Source: Desulfotignum sp. | Lineage (GTDB): Bacteria; Desulfobacterota; Desulfobacteria; Desulfobacterales; Desulfobacteraceae | Length of the DNA: 11,348 nucleotides | Direction: 5' to 3' | Assembly (NCBI GenBank): GCA_011390695.1 | Contig: JAABRW010000325.1 | Span: 1 to 11,348, forward strand | In this document: positions 5,125-11,348 of the stretch, piece by piece | Position numbering within the stretch: position 1 is the stretch's first letter | How the letters are laid out: each line of letters opens with the position of its first letter | Made by a program: the position numbers and the translations under genes | The notes under the pieces: model-generated | What the model was told of the DNA's origin: nothing | The model's input: the letters and a program-made list of their open reading frames with translations, nothing else | The model's database searches: none

Positions 5125-7215
5125 ATGATTCAATCTATTCTGATGATGGGAGGGCTGGGGGTGGTTATCGGTACAGCCCTGGTGATCGCTTCCAAGGCAT
5201 TTTATGTATATGAGGACCCGAAAGTGGTGGCCATTGATGACGTGCTTCCCGGTGCCAACTGCGGGGGGTGCGGTCTGCCCGGATGTACGGCCAATGCCCA
5301 GGCTATTGTGGAAGGAAAGGCAACTGTCAACTCCTGTGTGGCAGCCGGGGACGATGTGGCCCAGGCCATTGCCGGTATCATGGGGGTATCTGTATCAGAC
5401 AAGGAACCTGAATTTGCAGGGCCCGGGTGTTACTACGGCAATGCAGATGCAGACCTTACCTATACCTACCAGGGGGTGAGAGACTGCCGGGCCGCTGCCA
5501 TGCTTTTGGGGGGCATGAAAGTGTGCCGCATCGGCTGCCTGGGACTGGGCACCTGTGTGAGCGCCTGTAAATTCAACGCCCTTTCCATGGGACCGGACGG
5601 GCTGCCGAAGGTGAACCAGGAAAACTGCACCGGCTGCGGGGCCTGTGAAAAAATCTGTCCCAAGAACATTATCCGGCTGACATCGGTGACCCGGCGCATC
5701 ATGCGCGAATATACAGTGGCAGACTGCACCACCCCCTGCCAGCGGGCCTGTCCCTCCGGTATTGACATCAAAGAATATGTCCGGTTGATCAGAGAGGGAG
5801 ACTATACAGGGTCTTTGTCTGTGATCAAGGAAAGAATGCCCTTTCCCACGGTGATTTCCCGGATCTGCCCGGCCCTGTGCGAATTTGACTGCCGTCGGCT
5901 GTTACAGGATGAAACCGTTGCCATCAACGGGCTGAAACGCTTTGTCTGTGATTATGAAATGACACTGGACCAGCGGATTCAGCCCTACAAAGCCCCGGCA
6001 ACGGAAAAAAAGGTGGCCGTGATCGGCGGCGGGGTGGAAGGGCTTTCCGCAGCCTATTTTTCCGCCCGCCTGGGGCATGGGGCAACGGTTTTTGAAACAA
6101 CGGACCAGGTGGGGGGCCTGCTGCGCAAGGCCATTGCCAGACAGCGCCTGTCCATGGACATTCTGGACTGGGATATCCAGGGTGTCCAGGACCTGGGGGT
6201 GACCGTGAAAACCGGTGTGTGTATCGGCGTTGACATGACCATTCCGGATCTGCTGCGCCAGGGATTTGATGCTGTGTTCACCGCCACCGGCGGATGGGAT
6301 TCGCGCATGTCCAGAGGAGAAGCAGACCAGCCTGTCCCGGTTTTTCCGGGCAGCCATCTGCTCATAGATCTTGTGCGGGCCGGCCATGACAAAAACATCC
6401 AGGTAAACTGCGGCAAACAGGCTGTGATCGCAGGCGGGGGAAAACACCTGGCTGCCGCTGTAAATGCCCTGGTGGGAAAAGGGGTACAAAAAATCACCAT
6501 TGTGTCAAGACATGAGAAAGAGGATCCTGATTTTGATCCCTCCCGGGTGGATGATGCGGCAAAAGATGCAGTGACCTTTGTTTTTAACGCAGGTATCACC
6601 AGGGTGATGGGAAAAGAGGATACCCTTGCGGCTGTGGAAGCCGCAGACCTGGCTTCGGGCCGGCGTTTTACTATTGCTGCAGACACCCTGGTTATCGGGG
6701 CAGGCCGGTTCCCGGAACTGGTGTTTATCCCTTCTGCTGATACGCCGGATACAGGCCTGGAGATTGCAGATGAAAAGCCCGGGTCTGATACCCCACTGGT
6801 ATGGGAAGGGGTTGAACTGCCCAAAAAACCGGATACCCGTTCCCGGGAAGGGTTGCTGTCAGACCAGGATGTCATTTCTGAATACCCGGCAGCTGTGTCA
6901 GCCATTAACGGCGGCAGAAAAGCTGCTGCTGCCATGCACAATCTCATGTATGGTCTGGCGTTTGCCGATCCTGACAAAATGATAACCCCCCAGACCCCTC
7001 TCCAGGATGTCAGCTCCCTGGATGAGGTGGCACCATCCCCCCGAAATATTTTTGACATGGCGATACAGAAACATGACCAGACCGCGCAGACCAGGCTGAC
7101 ACACGGACAGGCAGATGCAGGATCCACCGGCTTTTCTGAAAAAAATGCCCTTAACGAGGCAGCGCGCTGCCTGCAATGCGGATTGATCTGTTATGAAAAA
7201 ACCAGGGAGTCGTGA
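5125..7215 (+). CDS. rnfB: RnfB-like iron-sulfur protein fused to a GltD-like FAD/NAD(P) oxidoreductase
   Basis: The protein has 696 aa, and AAGGA 6 nt upstream fixes the ATG. Domains in order: a membrane anchor (about 5-24); an RnfB-type [4Fe-4S] site C46/C49/C54/C71; two ferredoxin-like clusters, C134/C138/C144/C148 in the Rnf-type CRIGCLGLGTC arrangement and C168/C171/C174/C178; a GltD/dihydropyrimidine dehydrogenase-type Fe-S helical domain with C201/C205/C209 and C248/C252/C256; then a two-dinucleotide-fold flavoprotein region. The FAD loop GGGVEG (301-306) is intact. The second fold (GGGKHLA, 437-443) is degenerate, and the usual C-terminal GVFAxGD motif of GltD is absent. The C-terminus has CLQCGLIC (C682/C685/C689). 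RnfB passes electrons between ferredoxin and NAD in the ion-pumping Rnf complex; GltD-like modules oxidise or reduce NAD(P)H. The likely role is membrane-associated ferredoxin/NAD(P) electron transfer (inference). No rnfA, C, D, E or G lies beside it. Confidence 0.85.
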   Translation: MIQSILMMGGLGVVIGTALVIASKAFYVYEDPKVVAIDDVLPGANCGGCGLPGCTANAQAIVEGKATVNSCVAAGDDVAQAIAGIMGVSVSDKEPEFAGPGCYYGNADADLTYTYQGVRDCRAAAMLLGGMKVCRIGCLGLGTCVSACKFNALSMGPDGLPKVNQENCTGCGACEKICPKNIIRLTSVTRRIMREYTVADCTTPCQRACPSGIDIKEYVRLIREGDYTGSLSVIKERMPFPTVISRICPALCEFDCRRLLQDETVAINGLKRFVCDYEMTLDQRIQPYKAPATEKKVAVIGGGVEGLSAAYFSARLGHGATVFETTDQVGGLLRKAIARQRLSMDILDWDIQGVQDLGVTVKTGVCIGVDMTIPDLLRQGFDAVFTATGGWDSRMSRGEADQPVPVFPGSHLLIDLVRAGHDKNIQVNCGKQAVIAGGGKHLAAAVNALVGKGVQKITIVSRHEKEDPDFDPSRVDDAAKDAVTFVFNAGITRVMGKEDTLAAVEAADLASGRRFTIAADTLVIGAGRFPELVFIPSADTPDTGLEIADEKPGSDTPLVWEGVELPKKPDTRSREGLLSDQDVISEYPAAVSAINGGRKAAAAMHNLMYGLAFADPDKMITPQTPLQDVSSLDEVAPSPRNIFDMAIQKHDQTAQTRLTHGQADAGSTGFSEKNALNEAARCLQCGLICYEKTRES

Positions 7216-7220
7216 GCCCC

Positions 7221-7239
7221 CTGTAAAAATTTGTTACAG
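7221..7239 (+). repeat. Perfect inverted repeat between the rnfB-like gene and the hybrid kinase gene
   Basis: CTGTAA (7221-7226) and TTACAG (7234-7239) are perfect inverted copies around a 7-nt A/T-rich centre. The repeat lies 6 nt after the stop codon and 27 nt before the next start. There is no U-run after it, so it is not a standard terminator. The TGTAA-N7-TTACA form resembles a dimeric regulator's operator, or an mRNA-processing hairpin between two co-transcribed genes. Confidence 0.4.
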
Positions 7240-7265
7240 CAACCAAATGATGGTGACGGAGTATT

Positions 7266-9269
7266 ATGAGCCTTGAACAGATACTGGTGGTTGATGATGA
7301 AAGGCGGATCGTTGAAAATATTTCGAGATGCTTGAACCGTGAGGGCCTTGATGTTGTAGGGGCCTATAACGGGGCTGAAGCGCTTGCCATGTTCAGCCGG
7401 CAGCGGTTTGATCTGGTGTTGCTGGATATCAGCATGCCGGATCTGAATGGATACCAGGTCATGGAGCATGTTCTGGACGTGGACAGTGAAGCTCTGATTG
7501 TTATCATGACAGGGTTTGCCTCTGTGGAATCTGCTGTCAAGGCCCTGAAAAAAGGCGCTTGGGATTATTTGAAAAAGCCTTTTGAATATGCGGACCTTAT
7601 CAAGACTGTTAAGAATGGTCTGAGCCAGAAAAAATTACTGGCCGATAAAAAAGCTGTTTCTGCCCGCCTGGAAGCTTCTGAAAAACAATACGAAAATATG
7701 GTGAACAATTCTCCGGATTTTATTTTTACTCTGGATGAAACCGGGCATTTTCTTTTTGTAAATGACCAGTGCGAAAAATTGCTGGGCTTTTCCAAAAAGA
7801 ATATGCTGGGAAGTCAGTTTGAAAAATTTGTCCATTCCCATGACCAGCAAAAGGTTCGGCAGCTGAACTGTTCCGGGCAGGACCGATCTGACGCTGCCGA
7901 TTGCCTGCAGATGAATCTTCGGGTTAAAAAGGCCGGGTATACTGATGTCTGCCATGATATTTTTACGGCTTATGCATTTATGGAACTTAAGGCTTCCCCC
8001 ATGCACCTGCCCGCCGGAGGCGATCGAAAAGAAACAAAAGGATTGTATTGTGTGGCACGGGATGTCAGTGAACGGGTCAATCTGGAAGCACAGCTGCGCC
8101 AGGCCCAGAAAATGGAGGCCATCGGCACCCTGGCCGGCGGCATTGCCCATGATTTTAACAATATTCTCATGGGTATCCAGGGATATGCCTCTCTGGTTAA
8201 AACCGGATTTGACAGTCAGAGTGTGGAATTTAAACGCCTGGCCAATATTGATGAATATGTGTCTTCAGGAGCAGAAATGTCCCGGCAGTTGTTGGGGTTT
8301 GCCCAGAAGAACGGCCATGAAACCTGCTTTGTAAATCTTAATTTTCTTTTGAAAATGTCTGCAAAGATGTTTGGCAGAACCAAAAAAGATATCATTATTG
8401 AACCTGTGCTGGAAAAGAAACTGTGGGGCACACTGGTGGATGAGGGTCAGATCAAGCAGGTGCTCATGAATCTGTTTGTCAATGCCTGGCAGGCCATGCC
8501 TGATGGCGGCAAAATCACCATCAAATCTGAAAATGTATGGATCGACCAGGAACAACAAGGAATATTGGGGGTTGAACAAACCGGAGCTTTTGTTAAAATT
8601 ACGGTGAGAGATACTGGAATCGGCATGGACAAAGACACCATGACACGGATTTTTGATCCCTTTTTTACCACCAAGGAAAGAGGTCAGGGAACCGGTCTGG
8701 GACTGGCTACAGCCTATGGTATCATCAAACGCCACAAGGGAATTTTCAAGGTTGAAAGCCAGCCGGGTGCAGGAAGTGCCTTCATGTTTTTTCTGCCGGC
8801 CAAAAAAGTCCGGGCAGCTGTCAAAAATCCATTGAATACACTGGAAAAAATTATCAATGGCAAGGGAACCATTTTGCTGGTGGACGACGAAAAAGGCGTG
8901 ATTGAAGTCTGCTCTGAAATGCTGGAATCTCTGGGCTATGATGTCAAGATCGCTCTGAGCGGTCTTGAAGCCGTCAATATTATGAATACTGCCGGAAAAA
9001 AAATTGACCTGGTAATTCTGGATATGGTTATGCCGCAGATGGGTGGAAAAGAAACATTTGACAATATCCGGCGGATTCAACCCGATGTCCGGGTGCTGGT
9101 TTCATCAGGCCATAACAAGGAAACCGAAATCAAGCAGATGATGCAAAAAGGGTGCAGTGATTTTATTTTTAAACCCTTTGATGTGGCCATGCTGTCGGAA
9201 AAACTCAATGGCATATTCAACAAATGTTCAGAAAAAGGCAGTGCAGAAAACCTGCGTCACACCTCATAA
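7266..9269 (+). CDS. Cytoplasmic hybrid sensor histidine kinase (REC-PAS-HisKA-HATPase-REC)
   Basis: This 667-aa two-component phosphorelay protein has no membrane segment, so it should sense an internal signal or receive phosphate from another kinase. The N-terminal receiver domain spans about 1-120, with acidic pair D10/D11, phospho-acceptor D54 (VLLDISMP), T82 and K104. A charged helical linker follows (120-145), then a PAS domain (about 145-270). HisKA has the GGIAHDFNNIL H-box with His295. HATPase_c shows the N-box (NLFVNAWQAM, about 402-411), DTGIGM (449-454), FDPFF (463-467) and GQGTGLGL (473-480). A second receiver occupies about 533-650, with D540/D541, acceptor D586 and K636. All catalytic residues are present. 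GGAG precedes the ATG at 7266 by 4 nt. The gene lies 50 nt after the rnfB-like gene, so co-transcription is plausible. No histidine phosphotransfer protein or DNA-binding regulator is adjacent, and ligand and target are unknown. Confidence 0.93.
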   Translation: MSLEQILVVDDERRIVENISRCLNREGLDVVGAYNGAEALAMFSRQRFDLVLLDISMPDLNGYQVMEHVLDVDSEALIVIMTGFASVESAVKALKKGAWDYLKKPFEYADLIKTVKNGLSQKKLLADKKAVSARLEASEKQYENMVNNSPDFIFTLDETGHFLFVNDQCEKLLGFSKKNMLGSQFEKFVHSHDQQKVRQLNCSGQDRSDAADCLQMNLRVKKAGYTDVCHDIFTAYAFMELKASPMHLPAGGDRKETKGLYCVARDVSERVNLEAQLRQAQKMEAIGTLAGGIAHDFNNILMGIQGYASLVKTGFDSQSVEFKRLANIDEYVSSGAEMSRQLLGFAQKNGHETCFVNLNFLLKMSAKMFGRTKKDIIIEPVLEKKLWGTLVDEGQIKQVLMNLFVNAWQAMPDGGKITIKSENVWIDQEQQGILGVEQTGAFVKITVRDTGIGMDKDTMTRIFDPFFTTKERGQGTGLGLATAYGIIKRHKGIFKVESQPGAGSAFMFFLPAKKVRAAVKNPLNTLEKIINGKGTILLVDDEKGVIEVCSEMLESLGYDVKIALSGLEAVNIMNTAGKKIDLVILDMVMPQMGGKETFDNIRRIQPDVRVLVSSGHNKETEIKQMMQKGCSDFIFKPFDVAMLSEKLNGIFNKCSEKGSAENLRHTS

Positions 9270-9270
9270 G

Positions 9271-9296
9271 AAAAAAGGCCGGCATTTCTGCCGGCC
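9271..9296 (-). terminator. Convergent terminator shared by the hybrid kinase gene and ppaC
   Basis: GGCCGGCA (9277-9284) and TGCCGGCC (9289-9296) form a perfect 8-bp, all but one G-C, stem with a TTTC loop. On the minus strand the stem is followed by six T (9276-9271), a classic intrinsic terminator for ppaC. On the plus strand the run after the stem is poor (CTTG), though the A-run before it could pair with little. The structure lies one base after the kinase stop codon, so it probably also helps end that transcript. Confidence 0.85.
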
Positions 9297-9365
9297 CTTG
9301 TAGGATTTTCCTCCAATGAGCAGGATCGACTCAAACAGATCTTGCAGACCAGTCAGTCAGGACAT

Positions 9366-10286
9366 TTAGCTGAATGCCTTTTCCAGATCCGGTACGATCT
9401 GTTTTTTGCGGCTCATGATGCCTGGAAGCCAGGCCTTTCCCCCGGCCGGGGCAACGCCGAATGCTTTTTCCACAACAGATTCGTCGTCAGACGCCACCAG
9501 CAGCTCGGTGCCTTCTTTCATGATGTCGGTGAGCATCAGCAGCACGGTGTGGTGTCCTTTTTCCGCCTTGAGATCCCGAATGTCTTTTTCCAGATCTGCC
9601 TTGATACCGTCCACGATAGACAGGTCAACCAGTTCCAGCTGTCCCACCCCGACACCGCTGCCGCTCATGTTAAAGTCTTTGTAATCACGGAAAACCAGTT
9701 CGCGGACAGGGGTGCCTTCCACTGCTGATTTTACCTTGAACATTTCAATACCAAGTGCTTCCAGGTCATTTTCACCGCATAGTTCTGCCAGTTCTGCACA
9801 AACCGCTTTGTCATCATCAGTACAGGTAGCAGATTTAAAAATAACCGTGTCTGAAAGAATAGCGCACAGCATGATGCCGGCGATATCTTTGGGGATGTCA
9901 ATTCCAAGGTATTTATACATGCGGGAGATGACAGTGCAGGTGCAGCCAACCGGCCAGATCCAGCACTCCAGGGGCTGGGCCGTGGTAACATCTCCTAATT
10001 TGTGGTGGTCCACAATTCCCAGAATATTGGCCTCTGCCAGGTCATCCGCGCTCTGGGCCAGATCTGAATGATCCACCAGATACACATTTTTGCCGGCATA
10101 GGAAGTTACCACCCCGGGAGCCGCCACCCCAAATTTGTCCAGAACAAATTTGGATTCAGGATTAAGCTCTCCCTGAACAGCAGGTGCAATGTCTTCTCCG
10201 AGTTTTTTCTTAAGATCTGTTAGTGCAATGGCTGCACATACAGAATCTGTATCTGGATTTTTGTGACCAAATACCAATGTTGTCAT
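9366..10286 (-). CDS. ppaC: Manganese-dependent inorganic pyrophosphatase (family II, DHH)
   Basis: The enzyme hydrolyses pyrophosphate to two phosphates in the cytosol. The 306-aa protein is a plain family II PPase without the inserted CBS/DRTGG regulatory domains. Metal-binding motifs are GHKNPDTDS (7-15; H8, D12, D14), D72 in YLVDHSD, the DHH motif (93-95) in VDHHKLGD and D146 in LSDTV. The C-terminal DHHA2 domain ends with the substrate-binding SRKKQ (292-296). A strong GAGGAGG site sits just before ATG 10286. It is transcribed alone, toward the hybrid kinase gene, and ends before a strong hairpin. In sulfate reducers, ATP sulfurylase releases pyrophosphate during sulfate activation, so a soluble PPase would pull that reaction forward (inference from known metabolism). 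Confidence 0.96.
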   Translation of the reverse strand: MTTLVFGHKNPDTDSVCAAIALTDLKKKLGEDIAPAVQGELNPESKFVLDKFGVAAPGVVTSYAGKNVYLVDHSDLAQSADDLAEANILGIVDHHKLGDVTTAQPLECWIWPVGCTCTVISRMYKYLGIDIPKDIAGIMLCAILSDTVIFKSATCTDDDKAVCAELAELCGENDLEALGIEMFKVKSAVEGTPVRELVFRDYKDFNMSGSGVGVGQLELVDLSIVDGIKADLEKDIRDLKAEKGHHTVLLMLTDIMKEGTELLVASDDESVVEKAFGVAPAGGKAWLPGIMSRKKQIVPDLEKAFS

Positions 10287-10401
10287 AAAACCTCCTCAAT
10301 TAGTCAAGTTTATCAATGGGATGATGGCGTTTCCTGGCAATCATCATAATGTTTCTTATTATCGCAGCTCCGGTAAAATCGGCCTATCCTCAAAAAAAAT
10401 C

Positions 10402-10428
10402 AGTATATCTTATAAAATTAATTGGCAA
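10402..10428 (-). promoter_or_regulatory. Weak candidate promoter of ppaC
   Basis: Read on the minus strand, TTGCCA (five of six matches to TTGACA) is followed after 15 nt by TATACT (five of six to TATAAT). The spacing is short for sigma-70. It lies about 115 nt before the ppaC start, in the AT-rich part of the gap. No better pair was seen closer to the gene. Confidence 0.3.
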
Positions 10429-10502
10429 TATACACAAGGAAAATTTTCAGCAGCTATCGCATTTTACAGTTTACAAAAATATCATCTATTACCTCCCTCT
10501 GA

Positions 10503-10670
10503 TATGGAGCACACAAAGTATCTCATACTGCCCGGAACTGTTGGTATCAGGATATGTGCCAATATGTCAAAGCAAACTCCCGTATAATGGCTGTTGTGCA
10601 TGATGCCAAAGAGATGGCTGCGGCGTATGGAAAAGGGATCAAAAAAGTATCGCCGGATAAACCGGTGTAA
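10503..10670 (+). other. Possible short coding remnant (open frame without a good start)
   Basis: This frame is open for 55 codons between a TGA (10500-10502) and a TAA (10668-10670). Its translation looks more protein-like than its surroundings, especially the end (HDAKEMAAAYGKGIKKV). ATGs at 10554 and 10587 lack a Shine-Dalgarno. I recognise no family. It could be the decayed 3' end of a lost gene, or chance; the evidence is thin. Confidence 0.2.
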
Positions 10671-10677
10671 TGCCGGG
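10641..10677 (-). terminator. Weak possible terminator of glpK
   Basis: On the minus strand, 26 nt beyond the glpK stop, GCCCGG (10678-10673) can pair with CCGGC (10656-10652) with a bulge. An intermediate CCGG (10665-10662) offers alternative pairing. After a short spacer comes a run of six T (10646-10641). The stem is short and imperfect, so the call is tentative. Confidence 0.3.
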
Positions 10678-10702
10678 CTTTATCTTATGGTCATCCTATG
10701 AT

Positions 10703-11348
10703 CTATTCTTTCCAGGCAAAGGATTTTTCCACCGCTTTTTTCCAGCCGGCATACAACCGGTTTCGCAAAGATGTTTCCATAACCGCTTTCCAGGTGGTAT
10801 GGGTGTGCCAGTTCTTCTTCAATGATTGGATATCCGGCCAAAATCCCACTGCCAGACCGGCGGCATATGCAGCCCCTAATGCAGTGGTCTCCGTGATTTT
10901 GGGCCGGATGACCGGTGTATTCAGAATATCCGCCTGAAACTGCATCAATGTTTCGTTTTCCACCATGCCGCCGTCCACTTTCAGGGAATTCAGCTGCATA
11001 TCCGGTCCCAGGTCCTTTGAAATAGCTTCCACAATGTCTTTGGTCTGGAAGGCACAGGCTTCCAGAACCGCCCGGGCAATATGGCCCTTGTTGGCAAACT
11101 GGGTCAACCCGGCAATCACGCCCCTGGCATCCGACCGCCAGTACGGGGCGAACAGCCCGGAAAATGCCGGCACACAATAGACATCTCCGTTGTCTTTTAC
11201 AGTATCGGCCAGGGTTTCGATCTCCGGGGCTGTGGTGATCAGTCCCAGGTTGTCCCTCACCCACTGCACCAGGGCACCGGCATAGGCAATGGAACCTTCC
11301 AGCACATACACGGGTTTGTGCCCATAAATCTGGTACCCCAGGGTAGTG
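10703..11348 (-). CDS. glpK: Glycerol kinase, C-terminal part (5' end outside window)
   Basis: Glycerol kinase makes sn-glycerol 3-phosphate from glycerol and ATP in the cytosol. The minus-strand frame is open to the window edge ([18 protein letters not shown]...) and ends at TAG 10703-10705, giving about 215 visible residues of a protein usually near 500 aa. Segments typical of the FGGY C-terminal, ATP-binding domain are [76 protein letters not shown] and the final [16 protein letters not shown]. All align by eye with E. coli GlpK. The GTG at about 11311 is internal, not the start. The N-terminal part and glycerol-binding residues lie outside the window. Whether glpF or glpD is linked cannot be seen. 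Confidence 0.95.
   Translation of the reverse strand, partial: TTLGYQIYGHKPVYVLEGSIAYAGALVQWVRDNLGLITTAPEIETLADTVKDNGDVYCVPAFSGLFAPYWRSDARGVIAGLTQFANKGHIARAVLEACAFQTKDIVEAISKDLGPDMQLNSLKVDGGMVENETLMQFQADILNTPVIRPKITETTALGAAYAAGLAVGFWPDIQSLKKNWHTHTTWKAVMETSLRNRLYAGWKKAVEKSFAWKE

Larger units (their letters stand above)
10287..10702. other. 416-nt intergenic region between ppaC and glpK
   Basis: No convincing complete gene is visible. Next to ppaC it holds the ppaC ribosome-binding site and an AT-rich stretch that should contain the ppaC promoter. The best candidate on the minus strand is TTGCCA (10428-10423) and TATACT (10407-10402), spaced 15 nt. Two plus-strand open frames (10321-10587, 10349-10603) have AT-rich, non-protein-like translations and no ribosome-binding site. 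The right end has a short coding-like frame, described separately, and CCGG-rich sequence that may act as a glpK terminator. Confidence 0.6.

Noticed and set aside
6054..7127. Long open frame of 357 codons on the minus strand, inside the rnfB-like gene
   Set aside because: It lies fully antisense to a gene with clear cysteine motifs and a domain order that fits on the plus strand. Its translation is rich in Ser/Arg/Pro with no recognisable domain, as expected for an antisense shadow in GC-rich DNA.
8265..9080. Minus-strand open frame of 271 codons opposite the kinase core and second receiver
   Set aside because: The plus strand encodes all histidine kinase boxes across this interval. The antisense translation has no family features.
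10321..10603. Two overlapping plus-strand open frames upstream of ppaC
   Set aside because: Low-complexity AT-rich translations, no ribosome-binding site, and overlap in different frames; probably chance frames in the ppaC promoter region.

Overview
The window looks like chromosomal core DNA from a sulfate-reducing Desulfobacterota bacterium, most likely of the Desulfobacteraceae type. That placement is inferred from gene content and order; no similarity search was possible. The grounds are the run ispE / tRNA-Gln / prs / rplY (CTC type) / pth, a stand-alone CarD/CdnL regulator, an RnfB protein fused to a GltD-like flavoprotein, a soluble hybrid sensor kinase and a family II (Mn-dependent) pyrophosphatase. 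No mobile element, CRISPR array, prophage or rRNA gene was seen.

Left part, 1-3221, plus strand: a compact housekeeping cluster. The 3' part of ispE (isoprenoid precursor kinase) is followed by tRNA-Gln(UUG), prs (PRPP synthetase), rplY (ribosomal protein bL25 with an acidic tail, TTG start) and pth (peptidyl-tRNA hydrolase). Gaps of 15-74 nt suggest co-transcription, with the tRNA processed out of the mRNA. These genes share the themes of nucleotide supply and translation.

Middle, 3222-4970: a 211-nt leader precedes carD, an RNA polymerase-binding transcription factor. A hairpin with a U-rich tail follows, ending 7 nt before the start codon of a RluA/RluD-type pseudouridine synthase.

Right-centre, 4971-9269: the most distinctive part. 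A promoter-like TTGACA element and a small inverted repeat precede a 696-aa protein. It carries an RnfB-type membrane anchor and iron-sulfur clusters, then a glutamate synthase small-subunit-like Fe-S/FAD module. No other rnf gene lies next to it. Fifty bases downstream is a cytoplasmic hybrid histidine kinase (REC-PAS-HisKA-HATPase-REC) without an adjacent output regulator. A perfect 6-bp inverted repeat lies between the two genes.

Right end, 9270-11348, minus strand: ppaC converges on the kinase gene, and the two share a strong GC-rich hairpin whose U-run favours the minus strand. A 416-nt gap without a convincing gene follows, holding at most a short possible coding remnant. The window then ends inside glpK (glycerol kinase, C-terminal part).

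I found no clearly new multi-gene system. The best lead is the isolated RnfB/GltD-like fusion next to a soluble hybrid kinase: a redox enzyme apparently separated from its usual complex, possibly linked to a signalling protein.
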